Shown: piece by piece, positions 43,886 through 54,398 of the stretch | Position numbering within the stretch: the stretch's first letter is position 1 | How the letters are laid out: the number at the start of each line of letters is the position of its first letter | NCBI GenBank assembly: GCA_027922465.2 | Contig: BQMF02000491.1 | Coordinates: 62,001 to 126,000 of the forward strand | Direction of reading: 5' to 3' | DNA length: 64,000 nt | From: Turritopsis dohrnii | Taxonomy: Eukaryota; Cnidaria; Hydrozoa; Anthoathecata; Oceaniidae | The notes under the pieces: model-generated | Database searches by the model: none | Told to the model about the DNA's origin: nothing | Seen by the model: the letters and a program-made list of their open reading frames with translations, nothing else | Translations under genes and position numbers: made by a program

Positions 43886-45905
43886 TACATTATTTATAAT
43901 TGTTTTAGAGACAGGGAAACAAAGAGACACACAGAAAGTGAGAATAACTCAAAATAAAACAAACCTGTCAGAGTAATCTGATACAAACTTTTTCCCACTA
44001 ATTCCTTGCCTTAACCGGAATCAACAGCCAACAGCAACTTGCTAACTTTTGCAAGCTTGACAGTCGACTCGTGTAGGCGGTAATATTCCTTATGCACATC
44101 AATGTTGTGACCCATATGGTTTGCCAACCACTCAAGTTCATTGGACTTAAGCTGTGCTATTTGTGCCACTGTGGCTATATATTTTCGAAGCTTTGTACTT
44201 TTAATTAACTCCGGCTTCTCAATTCCACCTATTCGGTTGACAACATTATTGAGGCACTGGTAACTTCTAAGTGGGTTTTTTGAAAGTCGGGAAGGTGTTG
44301 CAAATAAATAGATGTTGTCCTCGGCATCTTTTCAGGTACTTACAAGTACATCCATTGCTTCTACGGCATCTTCTGTTAACAGCAGTGACACTTTCCTTCC
44401 ACGTTTACCACGAATGTGCACTAAATCAAGCCTTGATACAAAAAAATATGAAATGAAAGAATTAATATACGACTTTCTAGTTTTTAGATTCACAATGTTT
44501 TCATAAAATACCTGTTAAGAAGAGCTTTTTCCAGCTTTGACAGAGTATCAGTAATGTCACTGTGGACAGTTTTACAACGCGAGTGTCTTTCGGTGTATCG
44601 TTTTAGCAGTAAGGAGGAAGGTTCATTACCACGCCTCTTGTTAAATATGGTAATTCAAGTTAAAACTAGCTCTGCAAGTAGCCTCCAATCTTCAACATTA
44701 GGTTGCTCTGTTAAGGACGATGTCAAGGTCTTTATTTCTTTGACGTAGTGTTCTTTTAATAAAAGGAGATCCGATGTCAATGGCACAAGTCTTCCTTATT
44801 GAACTTGTTGTCAGCAAGTGATCTCAACGAAGCAGATGAGATTCGGCATACAATTGGTGAAAATTCTTTGCTTTCTCCAGCAACTTGCAATCGTTCCTTC
44901 TTAAAGGCAACCCTTGCATTAGCATCACAGCATTATCAATTGCATAGCCTATCTTCAAGGCAAGGGATGGCTTTTGAAATCCGGGAACCTTTTCCCCATC
45001 GCCATTTACATTTACAAATCCAGCCAGCTCCTTCGTGCATTCCACGAGATCATCAAAGTGATTTGGCTGTAAACAATGTATCAAGTGGTACTAGGGGAAG
45101 CGTTTTCTCATTTCAAGTACTACTCGAGCTAGTATGCGTAGTTTTTGGGAAATTCCATTCGCTTTTGTTACGCCTTTCCCACTAGCTGAAAAAAGGATCC
45201 ATACATCAGTAGTAGCTCGTCGTTTATTATTAGTTCTTTTATATCGTCATTGTTCATTGGCCTGATTACAAACTCCTGTACCTCCAGCGAGAATTCTAGA
45301 GGCTTTTTGTGAGGGTGCAAGAGAAGCTCACACTGTTGCTGTATGCCTCTGTTATCCAAGCTTTCATCAGTCCTGTGGTTGCAATTTGTGCAATGACGCC
45401 ACAATTCAGTCTTTGTAACAAAGGCTAAACAAAACTTACAGGGAACAAAGTTTGCAAAATGTTTCCTGGCGGCCTCCATTGATTCTCTCCGGTATATGAT
45501 CAACTCTCCATTACCAGTCTTTAGCACTTTGGCATTGTGGTAGAAATCACATTTTTTTCTTAGAGAATCAATCATCAGCTTTCTCTACCTCTTCTGATCA
45601 AAATCTTTAGTTGACAAAGCCAGGAAATTTTTTACATCAATTTCTTTGTTATGATGCCTTTGCAAGTGTCTTGATATTTTACCCACCAAAGCGCCACAAT
45701 AAAAGCATGCGTGGTGGCGATCATAAATTCTTAGGCCAGAGTCTGTCTTTTTGGCCTTTGAGATTATTATTTCTAAAGAAATAAGAACAGTTATCTAATA
45801 GAAGCGATTTTGTTATCGGAAATTATGTCATCATCCGTATCTATAACACTTGGAAATTCCCCATGTATTCCAGAGTCATTAATAATGTTATTCTACAAAC
45901 AATTT

Positions 45906-46464
45906 ACAAGATAGTTTTCAACATTACTTTAAGGTCCCAAATAAACATGGGAGTGTGAAGTTCTTAATAAGCCTGGGTGGGGTTAGATTTTCAATATTTT
46001 TACAACCAAAATTTGTTATCTGTTACAAAAATCTGTATTGGAAATAAAGTTTTTTACATGCAAGACAAATGTTTTTCTTTGCCTGGTTGGTTAAAATAAG
46101 ATTAAGCAGAGAGATTAAGGACTTCAAAATACCTTAATTTTCGCCAATTTTGCACAAATTCGCGAAATAAAATCCTCACGAAATTTGTCAAAATTGTATT
46201 ATCCATCGCGAAAATTTGTAACAAAATTTGTTGTAACTCAAGAAAAAGCATGGTTCTTGATACTGGCAATAATAAATTGTTTCTGTTCCTTCCTTTACAA
46301 TTCTTACGATATTCAAATGTTTCGCGAAATACGATTTTTTTGCCCACGAAAAATTAAATCCTCGCGAAAATTTGTCCGATTAAGTTAGCTGAATAAAATC
46401 AGTTCACTGCGCGATTCGAGTGTTACTTGTGTATTGAATTGTAAGAAATTAGTATTTTAAAAAT
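45906..46464. other. Intergenic stretch with a MITE at about 46110-46385
   Basis: From about 46120, ACCTTAATTTTCGCC to CGCGAAAATTTGTCCGATTA shows the CGCGAAAT subrepeat design of the neighbouring MITEs. No coding. The frames at 46102-46388 lie inside this repeat. Confidence 0.5.
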
Positions 46465-46714
46465 ATGGTGACACCATTCAATTCAAATAAACTGACGAAC
46501 TGGTTTAGGCGAAATGCTGGTACAGCGGTAAGTAATTTGATTTATTCATTTTGATTTTTGAACGTCATTTATTTGTTTATTGACATTTACTGATTTTTCG
46601 AATTGGTTTAAATTTTGTCGCCAGGTCCCTTCTTCATCGACCGTTCCTGTTTCATGCCCTGACAGTACTGGCCAGGGAGATGCTAACTTCGAAGAGGACG
46701 TTGGAGATAAATGA
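46465..46714 (+). CDS. Small two-exon gene candidate, 50 aa
   Basis: ATG 46465 opens MVTPFNSNKLTNWFRRNAGT, with donor GCG|GTAAGT at 46528. The acceptor CCAG at 46624 opens VPSSSTVPVSCPDSTGQGDA, which ends at TGA 46712-46714. Good splice sites and exact phase 0. No family recognised. It could be the 5' end of a longer mobile-element gene. Confidence 0.35.
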
Positions 46715-46978
46715 TTTTATTGCCTAAGATAAAAGGTGTGGAATTATTTGTGTCGTGCATAACGTTTACAACCAGCCATGCCGAAAGTGGGTGCAACAAC
46801 AACGTAAATGTTGGCATTACGTGTTTAGTTGGTGAATTTGATTTGACAGGATTGTCGTTAAGGTAATTTCTAAATAAATTCATTCCACCTCAAAATTTTG
46901 TACGTGTAAGTTAATGAATTTCCTTTTGTAGTGACATTATCTGAAAGTCCTGATTCAGAAATTTAAAACATCGTTTTT

Positions 46979-47175
46979 AGCAATGTAAAGCAAAAGAAGA
47001 AAAGATATTAGAAACTCCGTTGACGGTGTACGAAAGGGTGTTTTCCAGACAGCCACGTAAACAGTTACATATATCACTCCGAGGTACCAGTCATGATTCA
47101 ATGGAGCAAATAGAAGAAGAGAAGGGTAATTTAGAAGGTAAAGAGACCGACGTTACGACGAATGGATGCTTATGA
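46979..47175 (+). CDS. Isolated exon-like frame, about 65 codons
   Basis: After a TTTTTTAG acceptor the frame reads QCKAKEEKILETPLTVYERV then FSRQPRKQLHISLRG and an acidic tail to TGA. Composition is protein-like. It may be a further exon of the 46465 candidate (if the TGA there is skipped by alternative splicing) or unrelated. No domain recognised. Confidence 0.25.
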
Positions 47176-47339
47176 AAGGGCAAAACCCAACAATCTTCAA
47201 AACACAGCTACTTTTTAGAACATATCCATCACAAGGTTCGCCAGTGATTCAGATTGCGCATCAATGAAAGAATGAAACGGAAAAAGACATAAAAAACAGG
47301 ATCTGTACCTAGTATACAAAACGTTTTGAAAATGTAAAA

Positions 47340-48990
47340 CTATCGGGAGGGTGGGAGTTATTTAATACCTAGAACCCTATCTAATCCCTAGTCCAACACC
47401 ACAACAATGCCTAGTTTTCAGACTCTTTTTAAAGTGCAAAGGTACACAACCACAAAACTAGCTTCCAGAATATGTGTGAAGACGGGCCTAGGTTCCAGAT
47501 TCTTTTAAATGTGGATAGGCGGACTGGGTAATGAGTTATTTGCAACCAAAGAAACTAGTTTCGAGTCTTTGGTGGCAAAGAGTAAAGGTTTGGGTTCTAG
47601 GCCCGTCTTCACGGGCCTAGTTTCTAGACTCCTTCTAAAGGGCAAAGGTAGACAACCACAGAACTAGCTTCCAGATTCCGTTCTCATAAAAGAAAAGCCT
47701 GGGAACTAGGCCCGTCTTCAGGCCCGTATGCCCGTCGTCAGGCCCGTCCTTTTAAGAAGGTTTTGACCGTAGGCCCGTGGCCCGTCCTCTTTTCGACAAA
47801 AACTAATTTCACATTTGAAGAAAATGTCTAAGGAAAAACTCGTCAACCCAGGGCTTTCCTCTCAGAATCTGAAATCCCACGGTTGCCACACTGGCATCCA
47901 GAATAAAGTTTTTTGAGAATTTGGACGGGCCACGGGCCTACGGTCAGATCCTTCATAAAACGACGGGCCTGACCACGGGCCTAGCTTCCAGACCCTTGCA
48001 ATGAGTTATTTGCAAGTTATACAGTTAGTTTCCAGTTTCTTTAGTCAGAAGTTGAAAGGGCTGGGTTCTAGGCCCGTATGACCACGGGCCTAGGTTCCAG
48101 GCTCTTTCAAATGTGGTAGGTGGACTGGGTAGTGAGTTATTTGCATCCAAAAAAACTAGTTTCTAGTCTTTGGTGGCAAATAGTTAAGGGTTTGGGTTCT
48201 AGGCCCGTCTTCACGGGCCTAGTTTCTAGACTCCTTCTCAAGGGCAAAAGTAGACAACCACGGAACTAGCTTCCAGATTCCGTTCTCATAAAAGAAAAGC
48301 CTGGGAACTAGGCCCGTCTTCAGGCCCGTAGGCCCGTCGTCAGGCCCGTCCTTTTAAGAAGGTTTTGACCGAAGGCCCGTGGCCCGTCCTCTTTTTGACA
48401 AAAACTAATTTCACATATGAAAAAAATGTCTAAGGTAAAACTCGTCAACCCAGGGCTTTCCTCTCAGAATCTGAAAACCCACGGTTGCCACACTGGCATC
48501 CAGAATAAAGTTTTTTGAGAATTTGGACAGGCCACGAGCCTATGGTCAGATCCTTCATAAAACGAAGTGCCTGACGACAGGCCTGCGGGCCTGACTACGG
48601 GCCTAGCTTCCAGACCCTTGCAATGAGTTATTTGCAAGTTATACAGTTAGTTTCCAGTTTCTTTAGTCAGAAGTTGAAAGGGCTGGGTTCTAGGCCCGTA
48701 TGACCACGGGCCTAGGTTCCAGGCTCTTTCAAATGTGGTAGGTGGACTGGGTAGTGAGTTATTTGCAACCAACAAAACTAGTTTCCAGTCTTTGGTGGCA
48801 AGCAGTTAAGGGTTTGGGTTCTAGGCCCGTTTTCACGGGCCTAGTTTCTAGACTCCTTCTAAAGGGCAAAGGTAGACAACCACGGAACTAGCTTCCAGAT
48901 TCCGCTCTCATAAAAGAAAAGCCTGGGAACTAGGCCCGTCTTCAGGCCCGTAGTCAGGCCTGTCCTTTTAGCATGAGTAGCAAAACTGAC
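47340..48990. repeat. Tandem array rich in GGCCCGT/ACGGGCC palindromes, period about 610-620 bp
   Basis: GGGTTCTAGGCCCGTCTTCA followed by CGGGCCTAGTTTCTAGACTC occurs at about 47590, 48195 and 48818. About 2.5 units are nearly identical, including the TCGTCAACCCAGGGCTTTCC segment. Each unit holds more than ten copies of AGGCCCGT or its reverse complement, often as hairpins such as TAGGCCCGTCTTCACGGGCCTA split by 4-6 bases. No coding frame. Confidence 0.9.
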
Positions 48991-49400
48991 ATTTACAATT
49001 TCAACAATCAACTTTGATTATCTCCATTGACAACCACGGCCTCGCTTTCATGCCAAGCTTCGTTTTCAAGATGCATGTTAAAAGTACACATGTCAACAAA
49101 GATTAGTGTGAGCAATGACGTGAAAGCTTATTGGACACCTCAAAGTAAATTCACCATGTCTACCACTATTTGAAGATGTTTTAGTAGCAAAGTTGACTTT
49201 TGCTCTTTGAAGCATCAACTTTGATCATCTGCGGTCAACTAAAACTAGGGTTAGGGTTTCTTAGATTGGCTTGAAGGAGAGTGCGTCGTCCCTCCATCGC
49301 CAAAATATTTTGAATGGTATAAGTAGCAAAGCCGACTTATATACATGAAAGCATCAACTTTGACAAACATCTTTTTTTGAAATCAGTCATCCTTAACAGA
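48970..49400. repeat. Degenerate repeats upstream of the small acidic gene
   Basis: Three diverged copies of AGTAGCAAA(G)..GAC..then ATCAACTTTGA at about 48972, 49183 and 49322. A stretch at 49270-49312 (GAGTGCGTCGTCCCTCCATC) resembles the last exon of the next gene (GAGTGCATTGTCCCTCCTCC at about 49907), so part of that gene has been duplicated upstream. Confidence 0.6.
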
Positions 49401-49406
49401 TGTGAG

Positions 49407-49419
49407 TATATATAAAAAA
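49407..49419 (+). promoter_or_regulatory. TATA-like box of the small acidic gene
   Basis: GTATATATAAAAAAT ends about 33 bp before the ATG at 49452, so the 5' UTR would be very short. Confidence 0.5.
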
Positions 49420-49451
49420 TATTTCAGCTCTCTGAATTTCTTTCTTTAACG

Positions 49452-49972
49452 ATGTCTGAAATGTCAGAGGAAGTACTGGCAAAGTTATTTGAAAGCCCAG
49501 CGGAGGTTTACAGTAGTGAGGAAAGGTTGGCACAGGTTATTGCGGACGTGTTGTCTCCCCCTAAAGCACAATCGTTTCTTATTATCAGTTCAGACGAAGA
49601 AGAACAAAGTCAAAGTAAGCAAGGTTATGTAAAGTCTATGAACACATTTACTTTTAAGTATTATCATTTGCTCCTTTTGCATTCTCTTCTAGGATATGTA
49701 GGGACTGAGTTCTTCTACAATATTGTAGCCATGAAAGATGACAAAGTACTTGAAGAGTACATCATCTACTTACAAAACAACCAAGTGAAAGGTAAAAGAT
49801 GCATGTTAGAACTTGACAAGTTATACAAGCATTATATACTGGTATACCAGTACGTGTTATTTAACTTTAAAAATCATTTTATATAGATTCTGACAGTAAA
49901 AAAGAGGAGTGCATTGTCCCTCCTCCGCCGAACAACTTTGTATCTGAAGAAGAACAAAACAAAGAAAAGTAA
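49452..49972 (+). CDS. Small acidic protein, 3 exons, 115 aa, with SUMO-interaction-like motif
   Basis: Exons 49452-49614, 49693-49791 and 49887-49972 give an exact frame to TAA 49970-49972. It starts MSEMSEEVLAKLFESPAEVY. Exon 1 ends SFLIISSDEEEQSQ, a hydrophobic core followed by Ser-Asp-Glu like a SUMO-interacting motif. Exon 2 reads YVGTEFFYNIVAMKDDKVLE and exon 3 EECIVPPPPNNFVSEEEQ. No known family. It is convergent with the YR-Myb gene, whose end at 50045 lies only about 70 bp away, and shares the compact TATA-near-ATG layout with its two neighbours. I infer an accessory protein of the mobile module. Confidence 0.6.
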
Positions 49973-50044
49973 ATTTGAAATTGAACGGTGTTTTCTTTTA
50001 TTAATATAAGATCAAGAAATACAATACAAAAGAATCATCATTAT

Positions 50045-51866
50045 CTAATTTCCCGAGGGGCTAGTATTGCGTTTGAATGCCAAAGATTCCGAACGCACCC
50101 TAAGCGAGTCTTTGCTTCTGCAAGGATGAAACGAGTATTCCGAGTCCTTTAGTATGCGAGACCAGCAACCTTTGCTGTACTTTGAGATGCCTCTGCACAA
50201 ATACAAGTCTTCCTCTTTTGTAAATTTCACCCGAGTTTGTTTGGTTTGTTCGTTGACGACTTCTCGTTTTAACTGCACGTCCGAACTGATCAAAGACACC
50301 AACGATTGATTTCGTTGTTGTAAATTCTTTGTAACGTCTTTTCCGGCAGTAGACGGGATAGTGTCCGTTATTGTTATGTCGTCATCGTTGTCGTTACCAT
50401 CGACGATCACTTGCGATGACGAGCTAGTGCACGGTTGTTGTGATAAAATCATTTCGGCTTGATTGAGTACACGTTGATCGAATGTACGAGCTGTGTCGTT
50501 TATCGTCCTTAAAACGTCCATCATGTCTGCATTCACTTCTTTTCGTTTATTACCGACCAGCTTTTCCATGCATTGTCTGCTACGCGAAGCAACGTCTCTG
50601 GACAGATTCTTTTGATACGACAACTTCTTGTTCGGACGGAGTCAATCTTTCCGCACTCTCTGTTTCGACGATCTGACGATAACGAGTTGGATTGATGTAC
50701 TTTCCGATGGCTTCGTGAACGAGAATGCTCATCGCAGTCGAGAATGCAGTGTATTGTTTACCTTTGTTTGTGACCAACAAGTAATCGCAACTCGGGTTCA
50801 GTTTCAGTCGTACTAAGTCAATATAAAAATCAAGAATTTCTCAAGTCTCAGAGTCTAAAATAACAGTATCAAACAAATACCTATCGGCAGTTTTGAATTC
50901 TTTCTGATCGACAAAACCTCCGTTTGTCTTTGCCTTTTCTATCATTTCGATGATCGAGTACTGATAAGTCATCGGTCTGGAGCATTTGACACGCACGAAT
51001 AGATAGGTAGCGACAAATCTCGTTGCAAATGCCAGTTGCGATACGGACGGACTTCTTTGGGCGTCTTTACACTCCTGCAAAACGTCCCGAAAACGACAAA
51101 TGTGATAAGGGATAACATTTTCCATTTCTTCCATAGTCGCCCAACTATTTCTTGCAATCAACGTTTCCAAATCGAGGTTACGAGAATATTCCAGTCTCTT
51201 TTTCTTGCCCAGATTTTCTTTACCACGTCTTATGTATACTTCGGTCACGGCAAAACAACGCAAAGTACTGTCGGACACACCGTGGGCCTTTCGAAAATCC
51301 AATATCTCTGATATCGACTTTAAGTAATTTAAGGACGCCGAACTGGTAATTTTCCAATCTTCTTCCAGCATTTTCAGGAAATCCATGATGATGGAGGGCG
51401 TACCCAAGCAACAGTCGACAAATTCTTCCGTTAAAACAGATTCGGATTCGACATCGTCAATGCTGGCCATAAGAAACTTCATACATCTTTGTGCACATTG
51501 TTTCGCTTCTTTCTCGGATTTTCCTCCACCACAAGGCGTACAAAGCCACTCCAAGAAGTCCTTTCCAATGCCTTCGTATACGGAAAATGCAGGTTTGTTG
51601 GCTGTGCAAATTTTCTTTTTCGTTGGTTGATAGGCGACTACTTCTTCCCTCTTCACGTCTGGTGCTTCGTCAAAATAATAATACCAACCGTGCTTCTTAT
51701 CGATATGCTTCTGTAATCCTCGACTGCTTTTGAAGCTAACGTGCAAACAGTTCTTTACTGGACAAATATAGATGTTCGTATCACTAGGTCGCAATATCAA
51801 CTTCCTTTTGTGTCTGGCTGCTCCATTGATTCCGACCCAGTTGACGAAAAGTGTTCTTTTTGACAT
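50045..51866 (-). pseudogene. C2H2 - tyrosine recombinase - Myb-like gene (second YR lineage)
   Basis: ATG at 51866 starts MSKRTLFVNWVGINGAARHK. A C2H2 finger follows (CPVKNCLHVSFKSSRGLQKH then IDKKH), then an alpha-helical N-terminal domain and a core ending KTADRYLFDTVILDSET at an in-frame TGA (50841). The same frame reopens at once as DFYIDLVRLKLNPSCDYLLV. It goes on with GKYINPTRYRQIVETES (the HxxR-like box) to a stop at 50580. A frameshift near 50610 leads into SYQKNLSRDVASR, holding the probable nucleophile Tyr. The tail has acidic stretches (NDNDDDITITDTIPS) and a Myb/TRF-like domain, TRVKFTKEEDLYLCRGISKY then KGCWSRILKDSEYSFHPCRS. No introns are needed. One stop and one shift break it. 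Crypton-like, but unrelated in sequence to the 24-kb YR. Confidence 0.75.
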
Positions 51867-51936
51867 CTTTTTATTTTGTAATCGATTAATTCCTCTCTTC
51901 TCCTTGTTATTTCTGTTCTTTAAACATCAGTCAACA

Positions 51937-51947
51937 TTTTTTATACT
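51937..51947 (-). promoter_or_regulatory. TATA-like box of the C2H2-YR-Myb gene
   Basis: Minus strand AGTATAAAAAA, about 70 bp upstream of the ATG at 51866. Confidence 0.45.
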
Positions 51948-52104
51948 GTTTAACGAATCACAAGAGAGTAATTTGTTTGTTCTTTCCACCAAAGAATGAT
52001 CAATTCTTTTTGAAGAATAGAATCATTTGTTCTCTTTAAAACAGAATAGTTTGGTCCATATAAGTGAGAACAATATGAGAACGGCAAAGCGGAACATTTT
52101 GTTA

Positions 52105-52446
52105 AGGCCGACCTCCACTTAGTCGTGCGAGCGCGGCGCTCGGACGACCTATTGTTTTTCCAATTAGATATTGCGCAATATCCAATTCGTATACAAAAGA
52201 AAAGTGTTCGTCTGGGAGTTGAAACAACTTCTACTTTCAGGCGACACGATTTTGATCGCACCAATCAGCTTTCAGGAAAAGTCCAAAACAAGAAAAAAAG
52301 CGTAATCAGCAAAACATTTTTTTGTTTTTATTCGTATGAAAGTGGAGGTAACATTTCGAACAACTTTTACGCTCAGGCGATCTATTGTTTTAATAACAAT
52401 AGATCGTCTGAGCGCCGCGCTCACACGGCTAAGTGGAGGTCGGCCT
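52105..52446. mobile_element. Harbinger-type MITE in the divergent promoter region
   Basis: AGGCCGACCTCCACTTAG at the left is perfectly inverted at the right (CTAAGTGGAGGTCGGCCT), flanked by TTA on both sides (52102-52104, 52447-52449). Subterminal GCGAGCGCGGCGCTC/GAGCGCCGCGCTCA also pair. 342 bp, with no intact coding. The end structure (A-G-G-C..., 3-bp duplication) matches PIF/Harbinger. It separates the start sites of the YR and SF3 genes. Confidence 0.9.
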
Positions 52447-52571
52447 TTAACAATTAAGCGCGTTATCAGGAACAAATAGGTCGTTTTCAGGCACTCCGTT
52501 TTGCTCTCCGCTGAACGAAACAAATCTGTCAATCCCAAAGGAACAAGAGTGCACGAAATGTACAACCGTTA

Positions 52572-52580
52572 TTTATAAAG
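52572..52580 (+). promoter_or_regulatory. TATA-like box of the SF3 helicase gene
   Basis: TTTATAAAG about 90 bp upstream of the ATG at 52670. Confidence 0.4.
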
Positions 52581-52669
52581 AACACATTAGATCATTAAAG
52601 AACAAGTAAGCGTTTAAAGCTGTGTTCATTCTGTGTTCACTGAAAATCTATTCTCAAGGGGAACCGAGC

Positions 52670-53152
52670 ATGAAATTCACCGTAAATAACTTAACGAGTG
52701 AAAAGTATAAAGTTAGTTTAGTTTACAAAAAGTTGTTCACTGTGCGGAATAAAATGGAGTTTGCAATGTACGAACACAAGAAAGAATTGCGAAGCAGTGT
52801 GATGAAAGAGGCGCTTAAAACCTTCATCGTGTCACCTGTTGTGGCGAAGCACCACGTATGCGCTGTGCGTTTGTTATGGCCACAGTGTTATGATTTGAAG
52901 GAAATGTGGACAAAAAGAAAAGAGGTTTATTCTATCTCAATTTGTTTTATTTTATTGACTTCTTTATCAGATGTTAGTGCACTACAGAAGTTACAGGTAA
53001 GGCACTAAATAAAACCAAGACATTCTGTAAAAACGGTGAAATTATAGGTCGACGTGATTGTTAAAGATATGAACAAGGTGGTAGCTCTTATTTCCTGCGT
53101 AACGGCTGTTGCTCCTCCCGTGCCAGGAAAACGAAGACGTGTCGACGACGAC
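52670..53152 (+). pseudogene. N-terminal part of the SF3 Rep-like gene
   Basis: ATG at 52670 opens MKFTVNNLTSEKYKVSLVYK and stays open past 52924. A short intron with AG at 52971 and another ending TTATAG near 53047 lead to a coding stretch. That stretch ends in an acidic DDD run exactly where Harbinger A is inserted. Splice choices here are uncertain (one candidate intron would be only 46 nt). The part has no recognised domain; its position fits an origin-binding or N-terminal domain of a Rep protein. The rest of the gene lies at 58302-61014. Confidence 0.55.
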
Positions 53153-53358
53153 AATAGCTTGATTTAGATTCGACAACGCGAACGTTTAGAAAACGCGTTT
53201 TTCTTAGGGGAAACCCCAAACAGACTGGGTCGAGTCATTTTTGAGCGCGTTGAAAAAGTTATCTCGCGTTGCCGACTCAAAAAAGGCCACTTATGTGTTG
53301 TGCTCTACACGACGAGGTGGAAAGTAGAGAGAGAAGCTTTTCAAGAAGTTTTTTGAAA

Positions 53359-54234
53359 ATGGAAAAGAAAAAAAAGTAAGAATTTGATTTGCAAATAAAT
53401 TTAAGTGGATAATTAATTAAAACTAACAAGATTTCTTGTTTCAAACTGTAATGTTTACACGAGTATTTGTCTACAACAAAAAATCTTTGAGAATATTTTG
53501 TGTTTTTAACTTTCTGGCTTTTCCAACAAAACTTCTACTCGACATTAAAAAAAGATTGCCTTCTATTTTGTAGGGTAATGCAATGGACAGAGGAGAGAGA
53601 GGTTATGATGATGCGAGAGGTGATTGGGAAAAACGTTCTTATCCATAAGTCTGGAACTCAGGAGAGAAGCAACGGTTGGCAAAAGGTTGCTGATACACTG
53701 AATCCAATCGAAGGTTTCCATCTTTCTGACCGTGCTGTTCGAGATAAGATCAATGCCTTGATTAAAAAGTTTAGACCTTTGATAAACAAAAACATTCAAG
53801 GTACTGGCGTAGGAGGAGAGGAGCCAACCGAACATGAAATTTTAATCGAGGAAGTGATAAATATTTCTGATGATACTGCTCATAAAGCTCAGGAAGCTGT
53901 TACTGAAGCTACTGATAAAGAAAGATCAGATAGAGAAGCAGCTTTGGATGTGAGACGTATAGCCATGGAGCACAGGGCAGAGACTGCAGAAAGAAAGAAG
54001 ACAGACGAAAAGAAAGATAAACATTCAAAAAGATCAAGCTCAGATACAATAGACTTTTTGAGAGAAAAATTGGAATTTGATCGAGAAAACCGTCAAAAAG
54101 ATAGAGAATTTCAAGAAAGTCAAATTAACATGCAAAATCAGCTTTTGGCAAATTTATTTCAATCAAATCAACAAATGATGGCCCAGCAAACTTTTCTCAT
54201 GCAAGAACTCTTAAAACAAAAACAAAAAGACTAA
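53359..54234 (+). CDS. Harbinger A Myb/SANT-like partner protein
   Basis: Exon 53359-53375 (ATG, then a Lys run) splices with GTAAG to exon 53574-54234 after TTGTAG. The main exon opens VMQWTEEREVMMMREVIGKN, a trihelix/MADF-like domain with a conserved Trp-Thr-Glu, and GTQERSNGWQKVADTLN. A DRAVRDKINALIKKFRP segment and a long charged coiled-coil end (DFLREKLEFDRENRQKDREF, then Gln-rich) follow. In Harbinger elements this protein binds subterminal DNA and helps import the transposase into the nucleus. About 225 aa, uninterrupted. Confidence 0.85.
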
Positions 54235-54398
54235 ATTGATCCAAGATTGAACAGAGTTAGAATTTCTTGTGTTTGTATATATAAAACAGAAAAAGCAAGT
54301 TATGTTTTTATGGAAACCTATTTTTACATACTGGTTGTGCAAAATATTTTCAGATTAACGTGTTATTATATTCTGTATGGAAATTTCGAACAAAGTGT

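Larger units (their letters stand above)
41803..45905 (-). pseudogene. Second YR gene copy (zinc finger, tyrosine recombinase, SANT-like end)
   Basis: Minus strand. Near 45905-45830 lies a NDSGIHGEFPSVIDTDDD exon. Near 45770-45580 a zinc finger reads CFYCGALVGKISRHLQRHHN. Then come SLRKKCDFYHNAKVLKTGNG, CKFCLAFVTKTELWRHCTNC and ELLLMYGSFFQLVGKA. ISQKLRILARVVLEMRKRF follows in another frame, then NHFDDLVECTKELAGFVNVN. The catalytic part has DLVHIRGKRGRKVSLLLTED (Lys loop), STKLRKYIATVAQ (Arg) and LANHMGHNIDVHKEYYRL (His and Tyr). The last exon from about 42055 reads WKKRSPEESSLILEAFHRCV and PGKKECLDIIQ, ending at about 41803. One in-frame TAG (about 45595) and one frameshift (about 45165) break it. 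No SET or kinase exons lie upstream on this strand. Confidence 0.8.

Noticed and set aside
50969..51733. Plus-strand frames over 50.97-51.73 kb
   Set aside because: Antisense to the C2H2-YR-Myb gene, which is open for 341 codons on the minus strand with recognisable motifs.
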